A stretch of DNA of 64,000 nucleotides from Pseudomonadota bacterium. Its GTDB lineage: Bacteria; Pseudomonadota; Alphaproteobacteria; Acetobacterales; Acetobacteraceae. The notes beneath the pieces are model-generated. The model ran no database searches, was not told the DNA's origin, and saw nothing but the letters and a program-made list of their open reading frames with translations. The stretch lies in the NCBI GenBank assembly GCA_021815825.1, contig JAKAZO010000004.1, forward strand, positions 20,045 to 84,044, written 5' to 3'. Made by a program: the position numbers and the translations under genes. Of this stretch, positions 44,259-54,072 are shown in pieces. Each line of letters starts with the position of its first letter. The first letter of the stretch is position 1.

Positions 44259-45905
44259 ATGCCGTGCATGACAACCGCCGAGGCCGTCGTCGAGAGCCTC
44301 ATCCGCCATGGCATCGACACCGTCTTCGCGCTCCCTGGCGTGCATAATGATCCATTCTTCGATGCCATCGCCCGCGCCGGCGATCGCCTCCGCGTCATCC
44401 ATGCGCGCCATGAGCAGACTGCGGCCTACATGGCGCTCGGCGCGGCGCTCGCCTCCGGCCGTCCCGCCGCCTTTTGCGTCGTACCCGGCCCGGGCGTGCT
44501 GAACGCCGCCGCCGCCTTGCTCACCGCCTACGGGCTCGGCGCGCCGGTGCTGGCCATCATCGGCCAGATCCCCCAGGGCGCGATCGATCGCGGCCTCGGC
44601 CATCTGCACGAGTTGCAGGACCAGCTCGGCCTGGTGCGCCATGTGACCCGCCACGCCGCGCGCATCACCCACCCAGGCGAGGCGCCCGCATGCGTCGCCG
44701 AGGCGATCGCACGTGCCACACGGCCGCGCCAGGGACCGGTCGCGCTCGAAATCGCCATCGATGTCTGGCCCCGCGCCGGCCGCGTCGACGCGTTCCCCCT
44801 TGCCGCGCCCACCGCGCTCCTCCCCGACCCCGACGCCATCGCCGCCGCCGCCGCGCGTCTCGCCGCCTCCCGCCGGCCGCTGATCGTCGCGGGTGGCGGG
44901 GCGCTCGGCGCCGCGGCGGAGCTGCGGGCGCTCGCGGAAAGGATCGGCGCCCCGGTGATGACCTACCGCCGCGGCCGCGGCCTGCTCGATACCACGCACA
45001 CGCTGGCGGTGAACCGCCCGATCGGGCACGCCCTCTGGGCGGCCACCGACGTCGTGCTCGGCGTCGGCACAAGACTGCACGCCCCGCTGGCCTGGTGGGG
45101 CCATGATCCCAAACTCGGCATCATCCGCATCGACGCCGACGCCGAGCAGATGGACCGGCCGCGCCCGCCGGACATCGCCATCCTGGCCGATGCCACCGCC
45201 GCGCTGGCGGCTCTGAACGCGGCGCTGTCCGGCGAGGCGGCCCGCGCCCCGCGTGCCGATCTTGCCCCTGCGCGGGCCGCCGTGGCGCCGGCCCTGGCCG
45301 CGCTCGAGCCGCAGGCAGGCCTGCTCGCGGCGATTCGCGCCGCTTTGCCCGAGGACGGCATTCTGGTCGAGGACGTGACCCAGCTTGGCTTCGTCGGCCG
45401 GCTCACCTTCCCCGTCTCGGCGCCGCGGCGCTATCTCTCCGCTGGCTACCAGGACAATCTCGGCTGGGCCTACGGCGCCGCGCTCGGGGCCGCCGCCGCC
45501 GCGCCGGGGCGCGCCGTGGTCGCGCTCTGCGGTGATGGCGGCTTTCTCTACCAGGGCGCGGAGCTGGCAACGGCGCTCCGTCATCGGCTGCCCGTGGTCG
45601 CGGTGGTGCTGGACGATGGCGCATTCGGCAATGTCCGACGCATCCAGGCCGAGCAGTACGGCAACCGGCTCATCGCCAGCGACTTGGCCAACCCCGATTT
45701 CGTCCGTTTCGCCGAAAGCTTCGGTCTGCCGGCATGGCGGGCCACCACACCGGCCGCGCTGGAAGCGGCCTTGCGGGAGGCGATCGCGCGGCGCAGCCCA
45801 GGGCTGATCCATGTGCCCGTCGGCGAAATGCCCAGCCCGTGGCGGCTGATCCTGCTGCCGCGGGTCCGCGGGTTCGAGAGCAGCTGGCAGCGTCTCTTGC
45901 CGTAG
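44259..45905 (+). CDS. Thiamine-diphosphate enzyme, acetolactate synthase-like
   Basis: The 548-aa protein has the three domains of the decarboxylase/ALS superfamily. The N-terminal PYR domain includes ALPGVHNDPFFDAI and the catalytic Glu in IHARHEQTAAYMA. The middle domain starts near residue 190. The C-terminal PP domain has the Mg-ThDP motif GDGGFLYQGAELATALRHRLPVVAVVLDDGAFGN. No ilvN-type regulatory subunit adjoins, so it is more likely a catabolic relative than the biosynthetic ALS. The substrate is unknown. ATG at 44268 is another possible start. Confidence 0.87.
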   Translation: MPCMTTAEAVVESLIRHGIDTVFALPGVHNDPFFDAIARAGDRLRVIHARHEQTAAYMALGAALASGRPAAFCVVPGPGVLNAAAALLTAYGLGAPVLAIIGQIPQGAIDRGLGHLHELQDQLGLVRHVTRHAARITHPGEAPACVAEAIARATRPRQGPVALEIAIDVWPRAGRVDAFPLAAPTALLPDPDAIAAAAARLAASRRPLIVAGGGALGAAAELRALAERIGAPVMTYRRGRGLLDTTHTLAVNRPIGHALWAATDVVLGVGTRLHAPLAWWGHDPKLGIIRIDADAEQMDRPRPPDIAILADATAALAALNAALSGEAARAPRADLAPARAAVAPALAALEPQAGLLAAIRAALPEDGILVEDVTQLGFVGRLTFPVSAPRRYLSAGYQDNLGWAYGAALGAAAAAPGRAVVALCGDGGFLYQGAELATALRHRLPVVAVVLDDGAFGNVRRIQAEQYGNRLIASDLANPDFVRFAESFGLPAWRATTPAALEAALREAIARRSPGLIHVPVGEMPSPWRLILLPRVRGFESSWQRLLP

Positions 45906-45967
45906 CGGCCTGACGCCGACCGCCTGGAGCCGCGGCGCCAGAGACGTCGCGGGTCACCCGGAGCGGA

Positions 45968-46582
45968 TCAGGACGGCCGCAGCGCCAGCGAGCCGATCAC
46001 CGCCCGCAACGGCGCTTCGTCGGTGTCCGCCTCGGCGCAGATCAGTGCCGAGCAGCCATTGACCAGGTGGAACGTATAGACCGTCCGATCGCCGCCCGCG
46101 CTGGGCGGAATATAGAAATAGACGACGCTCGCCTCGTGCACGACGGGACTGTCGGGGTGGAGACGAACGTCGCTTTGGTAGCGCAGCCAGTGCAATGTAC
46201 GCCCCGCGCGCTCGGTTTGGCCGGCCGTGACCGCCAACGGGCCGCTGCCGGTGCCACCGGCACCCTTCGCACCGTTCTCCGCCTCTCGCAGCTCGCGATT
46301 GAGCAGCTTATCCACGATCTCGGCCTCCCCCGTCGCCGCGCCGCCGCGCTGCACTTCGGCCAGTGCGGCGATGATCTGCATGCGCACCGGCTGACCATCG
46401 GGCAGGTCCCAGATTCGATCGAAGGCGAGCACGCTGCCGGATTGGCCGAGGGTCCAGCCATCGCCGGGCGGTGCCTCGATGACGGCGTTGGCGCCAAGCG
46501 CGTAGAGGCTGCCGGCGTGCGCCGGTGAAACCGCGAGTGGCAGGGCGAGTGCGGCGAGAAGGAGCGTAACGGGCGAGCGCAT
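45968..46582 (-). CDS. Secreted hypothetical protein
   Basis: The 204-aa product begins with a clear signal peptide (RSPVTLLLAALALPLAVSPAHA, cleavage after AHA). The mature part is soluble, with a possible disulfide between the two Cys of NGCSALICAEAD. I do not recognise the family. The start at 46582 is fixed by the signal peptide; a longer open frame upstream has none. It is divergent from the amidase gene. The 252-bp gap between them is AT-richer around 46685-46715, but no confident promoter was found. Confidence 0.75.
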   Translation of the reverse strand: MRSPVTLLLAALALPLAVSPAHAGSLYALGANAVIEAPPGDGWTLGQSGSVLAFDRIWDLPDGQPVRMQIIAALAEVQRGGAATGEAEIVDKLLNRELREAENGAKGAGGTGSGPLAVTAGQTERAGRTLHWLRYQSDVRLHPDSPVVHEASVVYFYIPPSAGGDRTVYTFHLVNGCSALICAEADTDEAPLRAVIGSLALRPS

Positions 46583-46834
46583 GGGGCGTTTCCTTTCACG
46601 GCAGGCGTGGGACGCGGCGCGGACTCGAGTATGCCGCAACCTCGACACAGGTCCAGCCGGCACGAGGCGCGAAGCGCGCACAGATTATGCAAATCAATCG
46701 CAATAGGGGGATTAACGCGGGCTCACGCAACGGCTAGGCTCCCCATCGCGACGGCTCGACCCGGCTCGTGCGCCTCCGCTCGGTGTGCGCCGTTTGCGGC
46801 GTATCCGAGGGCAGGGGAAAAGGAACACACTGCA

Positions 46835-48262
46835 ATGGCAGATCGATTCTGGCAGGCCAGCGCTCTGGAGTTGCGCGCGCGCTTCGCGCGGCGCGAAGCG
46901 TCCCCGGTTGAGGTTGTCGAGGCGCTGCTGGCGCGGATCGACACGCTCAACCCGGCGCTCAACGCCGTGGTGACGGTGGATGCCGCCGGGGCGCGGATCG
47001 CGGCGCGCGAATCAGAGCAACGCTGGCGCGCCGGCGCCGCGCTGTCGCCGCTCGACGGCGTGCCGATCACGGTCAAGGACAGCATCCCGGTGCGCGGTAT
47101 GCGGGCGAGCTGGGGCAGCCGGCTCTACGCCGATTACGTGCCGGCGCGCGACGAACTTCCCATCGCGCGGCTGCGCGCGGCAGGCGTGGTCATCCTGGGC
47201 AAGACCAACTGCCCGGAGCTGACGGTGCAGGGCTATACCGACAACGCCCTGTTCGGCCCGACGCGCAACCCCTGGGACCTGGCGCTTACGCCCGGCGGCT
47301 CCTCCGGCGGCGCCGTCGCGGCGGTCGCCGCGGGCCTCGGGCCGATCGCCATCGGCACCGATGGTGGCGGCTCGATCCGCCGGCCCGCCGGCTATACCGG
47401 CCTCGTCGGTCTGAAGCCATCGCGCGGGCGGGTGGCACGCTGTGACGGGTTCCCAGCGGTCATGGCCGATTTCGAGGTGATCGGGCCGTTTACCCGCACG
47501 GTCGCGGACCTGGTCGCGGTCATGGGTTTGATCAGCGATCCAGACCCACGCGATCCGGCGAGTCTGGTCTGGGCCGGCGGCCCGTTCGCCCTGCCGCCGC
47601 TGCGTCGCCTGTCGATCCGCTACACGCCCAACTTTGGCGGACTGCCGGTCGAACCGGTGATCGCCGCGAGCATCGCCGAGGTGGCGGACATGCTCTCGCG
47701 CCTCGGCCATCGCGTCGAGCAGGCGGAGGCGCCCTACGACGTCGAAAGCCTCAACCGGGTCTGGCCGGTGCTGGTCCAGGCCGGACTGGCCTCCCTGCTC
47801 GGAGGGCGGGCGGTGGCCGAGAGCGGGCTGACCGCCTCGATCGCCGAGGCAGCCGAGGCCGGGCGGAAGCTCACCGCCGCCGCCTATGTCGAGGCGATGG
47901 AGGTGGTGGCACAGGTCAAGTGCCGGGTCGCCGAGTTCTTCGCCGGCACGGACCTGCTGCTGACCCCGAGCGCCGCGGCGATGCCGTGGCCGGCACAGGA
48001 TATCTATCCGCCGACAATCGCCGGCCTGCCGGCCGGACCCCGCACTCATGCGGTGTTCACCGGTTTTGCCAACGCCGCCGGCCTGCCCGGTATCACTGTC
48101 CCGGCCCGTCCCGCACCCGCGGGCGGCCCCTGGGCGGGGATACCGATCGGCGCGCAACTCGTCGGCCCGCCGGGGTCGGATGGGCTATTGTGCGCGGTCG
48201 CGGCGGAAATGGAGCAGGTCAGCCCGTGGGAGGGACGCTGGCCGCCCCTCGCCGGAGCCTGA
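46835..48262 (+). CDS. Amidase (amidase-signature family)
   Basis: This 475-aa hydrolase has the Ser-cisSer-Lys triad of amidase-signature enzymes: Lys in GVPITVKDSIPV, the cis-Ser in PGGSSGGAVAAVAAGL and the nucleophile Ser in GTDGGGSIRRPAGYTGLVGLKPS. The substrate cannot be assigned, and a GatA role is unlikely because gatB and gatC are not nearby. It is followed at 49 bp by a DapA-family gene, so the two may act in one catabolic route. The start at 46835 follows AAAAGGAA. Confidence 0.9.
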   Translation: MADRFWQASALELRARFARREASPVEVVEALLARIDTLNPALNAVVTVDAAGARIAARESEQRWRAGAALSPLDGVPITVKDSIPVRGMRASWGSRLYADYVPARDELPIARLRAAGVVILGKTNCPELTVQGYTDNALFGPTRNPWDLALTPGGSSGGAVAAVAAGLGPIAIGTDGGGSIRRPAGYTGLVGLKPSRGRVARCDGFPAVMADFEVIGPFTRTVADLVAVMGLISDPDPRDPASLVWAGGPFALPPLRRLSIRYTPNFGGLPVEPVIAASIAEVADMLSRLGHRVEQAEAPYDVESLNRVWPVLVQAGLASLLGGRAVAESGLTASIAEAAEAGRKLTAAAYVEAMEVVAQVKCRVAEFFAGTDLLLTPSAAAMPWPAQDIYPPTIAGLPAGPRTHAVFTGFANAAGLPGITVPARPAPAGGPWAGIPIGAQLVGPPGSDGLLCAVAAEMEQVSPWEGRWPPLAGA

Positions 48263-48311
48263 GCCAGGACGGGCTCGAATCGGGACGGGGCCAGATATGG
48301 GAGTTGCTCGG

Positions 48312-49244
48312 ATGACTGCGCCGCACGCCGCCTTCGCCGCCGGAGGGGTCTTTCCGGTGGCGCCGACGATCTTCACCGAAACCGGCGAGCTCGATCCCGA
48401 CGGTCAGCGCCGCGCCATCGACTTCCTCATCGGCGCGGGGGCCAACGGCATCTGCATCCTCGCCAACTATTCCGAGCAGTTCGCACTCACCGATGCCGAG
48501 CGCGAGATGCTGACGGCGATGATCCTGGAGCATGTCGCCGGCCGCGTGCCGGTCATCGTCACCACCAGCCATTTCAGCACCCGCATCTGCGCCGAACGCA
48601 GCCGGGCGGCGCAAGCGGCCGGTGCAGCGATGGTGATGGTGATGCCGCCCTATCACGGCGCAACCCTGCGCGCGAGCGAAGCGGCGATCGAGGCGTTCTT
48701 CCGCGAGGTAGCGGCCGCGATCGACATCCCGGTGCTGATCCAGGACGCGCCGGTCGCCGGTACGCCGCTCTCGGCCGCATTCCTCGTGCGCCTGGCGCGC
48801 GAGATTCCCAACCTTGGCTACTTCAAGATCGAGGTGCCTGGCGCTGCGGCCAAGCTGCGCGAAATGATCCAGCTCGGTGGCGAGCGCATCCTTGGCCCCT
48901 GGGATGGCGAGGAGTCGATCACGCTGCTCGCGGACCTCGACGCCGGGGCACGCGGAACGATGCCGAGCGGGGCCTATCCCGATCTGCTGCGCCCGATCGT
49001 CGATGATTATCGCGCCGGGAAGCGGCATGCCGCGGCCGCCCACTACGCCCGCATCCTGCCGCTGATCAACTACGAGAACCGCCAATGTGGCCTGCTCGCC
49101 TGCAAGGTGCTGATGGAAGCCGGCGGCATCATCGCCTGCGCCAGCGCCCGAGCCCCCACGGCGCCGCTCCACCCGGCGACCCGCGCCGGCCTGCTCGACC
49201 TCGCCAAAGCGCTAGACCCGCTGGTGCTGCGCTGGGCCCGCTGA
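48312..49244 (+). CDS. Dihydrodipicolinate synthase/N-acetylneuraminate lyase family protein
   Basis: The 310-aa protein is a class I aldolase-type TIM barrel of the DapA family. It has GVFPVAPTIFTETGELD, the GICILANYSEQFALTDAER strand and the Schiff-base Lys in GYFKIEVPGA. The GTTGE motif of true DapA is replaced by LANYSEQ, so this is a catabolic relative (keto-acid lyase or dehydratase), not lysine biosynthesis. ATG at 48312 has GGGAG eight bases upstream; ATG at 48297 is possible. Confidence 0.87.
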   Translation: MTAPHAAFAAGGVFPVAPTIFTETGELDPDGQRRAIDFLIGAGANGICILANYSEQFALTDAEREMLTAMILEHVAGRVPVIVTTSHFSTRICAERSRAAQAAGAAMVMVMPPYHGATLRASEAAIEAFFREVAAAIDIPVLIQDAPVAGTPLSAAFLVRLAREIPNLGYFKIEVPGAAAKLREMIQLGGERILGPWDGEESITLLADLDAGARGTMPSGAYPDLLRPIVDDYRAGKRHAAAAHYARILPLINYENRQCGLLACKVLMEAGGIIACASARAPTAPLHPATRAGLLDLAKALDPLVLRWAR

Positions 49245-49391
49245 CAGCTCGGCGGGGTGAGCGCTGGCGCGCGTTCATTACGAATAAGACATATCCAGGT
49301 CACAAATCACCGATCCGAAACGGCCGTGAAATCATAATGTCATCGCCGCGCGGTAAGAGGGGCTCCCCGAAACCAGGGAGACTCTCGGACA

Positions 49392-51350
49392 ATGAAATTC
49401 AAGGACACCCGCAGGCGGTTGCTCGCCTGCGCCTCGTTGGCGGCGATGCTGGTCAATACGGCCGCGCCCGTCGCCTTCGCTCGCGACCATCGCTCGGGCG
49501 ACGACGACACCTACACGCGCACGCCGATCAAGCACCTGATCGTGATCATCGGCGAGAACCGCTCCTTCGACCATGTCTTCGCCACCTACAAGCCGCGCGA
49601 AGGCCAGACGGTATCGAACCTGCTCTCGAAGGGCATCATCAACGCCGATGGCACGCCGGGCCCGAACTACGCCATGGCGGCGCAGATGCAGGCGAGCGAC
49701 ACCACCACCTACTCGATCAGCCCGACCATCACCGGCCCCTACGCGACGCTGCCGCCGGTGAACACGGGCGGCACGCCGACGACGGCGACCGACGGCAGCT
49801 GGCCGCCCTTCGCCACGCTGGCCTACGCCGCCGCACTCGATCACGGCCTGCTGCCGCGCGACATCAAGCTGCTCACCACCGGCGCCTCCGGCTTGCCGAC
49901 GGGCACGATCGATACCCGCATCGCGAACGTGAACGCGCTGGCAAACGGCCCGTTCCAGATCACGCCGTCGCTCCCGTATGACGCCTACGCCTCCAGCCCG
50001 GTGCACCGCTTCTACCAGATGTGGCAGCAGATGGACTGCAGCGCCGCTCATGCTTCGGCGGCGAACCCGTCCGGCTGCCTCAACGACCTGTTCCCCTGGG
50101 TCGAGGTCACCGTCGGCGCCGGCACCAACGGCAAGGTGCAGCCCGCCAACTTCAACAACGAGAGCACCCACGAGGGTGCGACCTCGATGGGGTTCTACAA
50201 CGTCCAGCAGGGTGACGTTCCCTACTTCAACCAGCTCGCCCACGAGTATGCGCTGTCCGACAACTACCACCAGGGCGTGATTGGCGGCACCGGCGCCAAC
50301 CACATCATGCTCGGCTCCGCCGATGCCTTCTGGTACAGCGACGGCCACGGCAATGCCGCGATGCCGCCGCCGAACCAGATCGAGAACCCGGACCCGCAGC
50401 CGAACACCAACAACTGGTACACGCAGGACGGTTATTCGGGCGGCAGCTACAGCGCCTGCGCCGATACCACGCAGCCCGCCGTCGGGTCGGTCGTCTCCTA
50501 CCTTCAGGCGATGAAGGTCAACCCGAACTGCGAGCCCGGCCACTACTACCTGCTCAACAACTACAATCCGGGCTACTTCGGCGACGGCAGCGTGGACACG
50601 ACCGATACCTATACGATCCCGCCGTCGAGCACCCGCACCATCGCCGACGTGCTGATGGAGCACAAAATCTCGTGGGCCTACTACGGCGAGGGCTGGAACC
50701 AGTACGTCGCCAACCCGCATGATCCGAACGATACGTACTGCAACATCTGCAATCCGTTCCAGTACGAAACGGCGATCATGACCAACGCCGAGGTCCGTGA
50801 GACCCACCTCAAGGATGCGGCCGATCTCTATGAGAACATCGAGCACTCTTCGCTACCGGCCGTCTCGATCGTCAAGCCGGACGGCTACAACGACGGCCAC
50901 CCGACCTCCTCCAAGTTCGATATCTTCGAAGGCTTCGTGAAGAAGATCGTCACGCAGCTGCGTCAGCATCCGGACCTCTGGGAGAGCACCGCGGTGCTCG
51001 TCACGGTCGACGAAGGCGGCGGATACTGGGACTCCGGCTACATCCAGCCGGTCGACTTCTTCGGCGACGGCACCCGCATCCCGATGCTGATGATCTCGCC
51101 CTGGGCGCGCGGCGGCCGCGTGGTGCATGACTATTACGACCACGCTTCGATTGCAAAATTCATCGAGGCCAACTGGAACCTGCCGAAGATCACGCAGCGC
51201 AGCCGCGACAATCTGCCCAACCCGGTTGCCCGCGACGACAACGCTTACGTGCCGACCAACGGTCCCGCGATCGGTGACCTGATGGGAATGTTCAACTTCG
51301 ATCGCGATCATTCCGATCACGGCCGCGGCGACGACCACCGCGACCGGTAA
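49392..51350 (+). CDS. Exported phospholipase C / acid phosphatase (phosphoesterase family)
   Basis: The 652-aa enzyme belongs to the bacterial phospholipase C/AcpA phosphoesterase family. The N-terminus TRRRLLACASLAAMLVNTAAPVAFA is a signal peptide with a twin-arginine look. Metal-site motifs follow: IIGENRSFDHVFATY, NESTHEGATSMGFYN, GGTGANHIMLGSADAFW, VDEGGGYWDSGY, and HDYYDHASIAKFIEANWNLP near the end. A His/Asp-rich tail ends the protein. It hydrolyses phosphate esters or phospholipids outside the cytoplasm. It is the gene before the type II secretion cluster and is a candidate cargo. AT-rich 49275-49340 may hold its promoter. Confidence 0.92.
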   Translation: MKFKDTRRRLLACASLAAMLVNTAAPVAFARDHRSGDDDTYTRTPIKHLIVIIGENRSFDHVFATYKPREGQTVSNLLSKGIINADGTPGPNYAMAAQMQASDTTTYSISPTITGPYATLPPVNTGGTPTTATDGSWPPFATLAYAAALDHGLLPRDIKLLTTGASGLPTGTIDTRIANVNALANGPFQITPSLPYDAYASSPVHRFYQMWQQMDCSAAHASAANPSGCLNDLFPWVEVTVGAGTNGKVQPANFNNESTHEGATSMGFYNVQQGDVPYFNQLAHEYALSDNYHQGVIGGTGANHIMLGSADAFWYSDGHGNAAMPPPNQIENPDPQPNTNNWYTQDGYSGGSYSACADTTQPAVGSVVSYLQAMKVNPNCEPGHYYLLNNYNPGYFGDGSVDTTDTYTIPPSSTRTIADVLMEHKISWAYYGEGWNQYVANPHDPNDTYCNICNPFQYETAIMTNAEVRETHLKDAADLYENIEHSSLPAVSIVKPDGYNDGHPTSSKFDIFEGFVKKIVTQLRQHPDLWESTAVLVTVDEGGGYWDSGYIQPVDFFGDGTRIPMLMISPWARGGRVVHDYYDHASIAKFIEANWNLPKITQRSRDNLPNPVARDDNAYVPTNGPAIGDLMGMFNFDRDHSDHGRGDDHRDR

Positions 51351-51472
51351 CCTCGTCCAGACCTGCCGACCCGCGGCCGGCGATCATGCGATCGCCGGCC
51401 GCATCCTTGTCCGCTGCCGCGTTGCATGCCCCACGCGAGGCCGCGGACGACGGCTCCCGGAGACCGAGCCGA

Positions 51473-52210
51473 TCACAGTGCGCCACTCTGCCAGAACCAG
51501 ATCAGCCACAGCGCGACCGCTATGAACGGCCCGAACGGCAAGGCCAGATCCCGCTCGAGCCGACGGCGATACACGGCGATCCCGAGACCGACGGCAAGCG
51601 CCGTGAGGGCGGCCACCAGCACGAGAACGGCGAGCGGCTGCCAGCCGACCCAGGCTCCGCCGGCAGCGAGCAACTTGGCGTCCCCCTCGCCGAGCCCGTC
51701 GCGACCACGCAGCCGCGCGTAGCACACGCCCACCGCGCGGAAGGCGAGGTAGCCCGCCGCGGCTCCGAGCGCGTGCGCAGGAACGGTCACGGGATCGTCG
51801 AGCCAGGTCACCCCGAGGCCGGCGAGGATCAACGGCAGCGTGAGCGCGTCCGGCAGCAGCATGTGCCTGGCGTCGATCCACGCCAGCGCCAGCAACCACC
51901 AGCCGAGGACGCAGCCAGCCCAGACAAGCTGGGGCTCTGGCGCGAGCGCAACCGCCCCGAGCGCCACCACCACAGCCGCCAGTTCGATCGCGAGGTGGAA
52001 CCCGCTGATCGGCGCCCGGCAGGCGCGGCAACGGCCACGGAGGGCCAGAAAGCTCACAATCGGCAGCAAGTCGCGGGCGCCGAGCGCACCGGCGCAGGTC
52101 TCGCAGGCCGAGCGTGTCCAGCCGACCGGCTCACCGCGTGGCAGTCGACGGATCAGCACGCCGAGGAAGCTGCCAATGAACGGGGCCACGAGCACCGCCA
52201 GCCACTGCAC
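51473..52210 (-). CDS. gspO: Prepilin peptidase / leader peptidase
   Basis: This inner-membrane aspartic protease cleaves and N-methylates pseudopilins. The 245-aa protein has the zinc CxxC pairs (SACETCAGAL and GRCRACRAP), the first catalytic Asp in WIDARHMLLPD and the second in GEGDAKLLAAGGAW. About seven membrane segments are predicted. A GTG start at 52210 is chosen because AAGGAGAG stands seven bases upstream. It is divergent from gspE and should process GspG, H, I, J and K. Confidence 0.93.
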   Translation of the reverse strand: MQWLAVLVAPFIGSFLGVLIRRLPRGEPVGWTRSACETCAGALGARDLLPIVSFLALRGRCRACRAPISGFHLAIELAAVVVALGAVALAPEPQLVWAGCVLGWWLLALAWIDARHMLLPDALTLPLILAGLGVTWLDDPVTVPAHALGAAAGYLAFRAVGVCYARLRGRDGLGEGDAKLLAAGGAWVGWQPLAVLVLVAALTALAVGLGIAVYRRRLERDLALPFGPFIAVALWLIWFWQSGAL

Positions 52211-52353
52211 GACTCTCTCCTTCCACCCGCGTTGTCGCCGTTGTGTCACTTGCCAGCGGCCGCTCGCGCCGCCCAAACAGCGGCGCGCCGACGCCGCGCG
52301 CCATGGCACCGCGCAGCGTCCGGCGCAAGCAGACCGGCGGCCGAGCAAGGGTG

Positions 52354-54072
52354 ATGAGCGCGATATCCAACGCACCGGACAGCATCGAAACGGCGGACGA
52401 ACGCCTCGCGGCGCTGCTGCGCGCCCGCGGCGATTGCGATGCCCTGACGATCGAACGTGCCCGCCGTCTCGCTGTCGAGACCGGCGAGCGGTTGCACGCC
52501 GTGCTGATCCAACTCGGCCTGATCGGCGAGCGCGCCTTGGCCGAAGCCCTGGCGAGCCTGCTCGGCCTGCCGCTGGTGAACCAGGCCCGCTACCCCGCTG
52601 CGCCTCCGTTCGCCGAGCGCATCGCGCCGCGCTTCCTGCGTGCCGCGCGCGCCCTGCCACTCGCGGTCACCGATGGAACCCTTGCGCTCGCCTGCGTCGA
52701 CCCGCTCGACCCGTTCCTCCCCGCGGCCATCGCCGCCGCGACCGGGCTCCCGGTTCGGCTGGAGGTGGCGGTGCCGATCGAACTGGACGCCGCGATCGAG
52801 CGGCTCTACCCGGACCGGGAGGAGGGCGCCGAGGCCCCCGAGCCGGCAGACACGGCCGCGCCCATGGCCGAGGACACCGAGCGGCTCAAGGACCTCGCCA
52901 GCGAGGCGCCGGTGATACGCCTGGTCAACCAGATCATCGCCCGCGCCGTCGAGACGGGCGCCTCGGACATCCATCTCGAGCCCTTCGAGGACCGGCTGCG
53001 GGTGCGCACCCGCCATGACGGCGTGCTGGCCGAGGCCGAGACGCCGCCCGCCCGCCTGGCCGCGGCCGTCGTCTCGCGCATCAAGATCATGGCGCGCCTC
53101 GACATCGCCGAGCGCCGGCTGCCGCAGGATGGCCGCATCAAGCTCGCGGTCCGTGGCCAGGAGGTCGATTTCCGCGTCTCCACCATTCCCTCGCTGTTCG
53201 GCGAGACCGTGGTCCTGCGCGTGCTCGACCGCAGCGCGGTGCAGTTCGACTACGACCGTCTCGGCCTGCCATCGCCCGTGGTTGCGCGCTTCTCGGCGGC
53301 TCTCGACCTGCCCAACGGCATCGTGCTGGTCACCGGACCGACCGGCAGCGGCAAGACGACGACGCTCTATACCGGCCTGTCGGCGCTGAACGCGGTCAGC
53401 CGCAAGATCATCACCGTCGAGGACCCGATCGAGTACCAGCTGCGCGGCATCAACCAGATCCAGGTCAAGCCGCAGATCGGCCTCTCCTTTGCAGCACTGC
53501 TCCGCTCGATCCTGCGCCAGGATCCGGACGTGATCATGGTCGGCGAAATGCGCGACCTGGAGACCGCACAGATCGCGGTGCAGGCGGCGCTGACCGGGCA
53601 TCTCGTGTTGTCCACCGTGCATACCAACTCGGCCGCGGCCACGATCACCCGCCTGCGCGACATGGGGCTGGAGGACTACCTGCTCGCCTCGGTGCTGCGT
53701 GGCGTGCTGGCCCAACGCCTGGTGCGCCGGCTCTGCCCCGCCTGCCGCCGCGCCGCGCCGGCGCCGCCGGAACTGGTCGCCCGCTTCACCCTCGACCAGC
53801 GCTCCGGCGGCATGGCGCCGACGCTGTTCCATCCCGTGGGTTGCGACGCGTGCCGCTCGACCGGCTATCGCGGACGGCAGGCGATCGCCGAGTTCCTGGT
53901 GCCCGACGCCACGATCGAGCGGCTGATTTTCGCCCGCGCCGAGCAGTCGGTGATCGAGGAGGCGGCGGTCGCGGCCGGCATGGTGCCCCTGTTCGAGGCC
54001 GGGCTCGACGCTGCGCTGGCCGGCGTCACCAGCCTCGAGGAGGTCGTCCGCAGCTTGCGGTCGGAAGCCTGA
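52354..54072 (+). CDS. gspE: Type II secretion ATPase GspE
   Basis: The 572-aa cytoplasmic hexameric ATPase powers pseudopilus assembly. It has an N1E/MshEN-like domain (residues ~1-150), then GASDIHLEPFEDRLRVRTRHDGV. The Walker A is GPTGSGKTTTLYTGL, the Asp box is ITVEDPIEYQL and the Walker B is LRQDPDVIMVGEMRDLETA. HTNSAA is the His box. A zinc tetracysteine (LCPACRR and GCDACRSTGYRGR) is typical of GspE. The ATG at 52354 follows a weak site. Its stop overlaps the gspF start (TGATG). Confidence 0.96.
   Translation: MSAISNAPDSIETADERLAALLRARGDCDALTIERARRLAVETGERLHAVLIQLGLIGERALAEALASLLGLPLVNQARYPAAPPFAERIAPRFLRAARALPLAVTDGTLALACVDPLDPFLPAAIAAATGLPVRLEVAVPIELDAAIERLYPDREEGAEAPEPADTAAPMAEDTERLKDLASEAPVIRLVNQIIARAVETGASDIHLEPFEDRLRVRTRHDGVLAEAETPPARLAAAVVSRIKIMARLDIAERRLPQDGRIKLAVRGQEVDFRVSTIPSLFGETVVLRVLDRSAVQFDYDRLGLPSPVVARFSAALDLPNGIVLVTGPTGSGKTTTLYTGLSALNAVSRKIITVEDPIEYQLRGINQIQVKPQIGLSFAALLRSILRQDPDVIMVGEMRDLETAQIAVQAALTGHLVLSTVHTNSAAATITRLRDMGLEDYLLASVLRGVLAQRLVRRLCPACRRAAPAPPELVARFTLDQRSGGMAPTLFHPVGCDACRSTGYRGRQAIAEFLVPDATIERLIFARAEQSVIEEAAVAAGMVPLFEAGLDAALAGVTSLEEVVRSLRSEA

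Noticed and set aside
44259..45905. Biosynthetic acetolactate synthase (ilvB)
   Set aside because: There is no regulatory subunit gene or branched-chain pathway gene nearby, so only the TPP-enzyme family is claimed.
49324..49345. Possible Pho box before the phospholipase C gene
   Set aside because: Two TGTCAT/GTGAA-like half sites are present, but their spacing is 13 rather than 11 bp and the match is poor.
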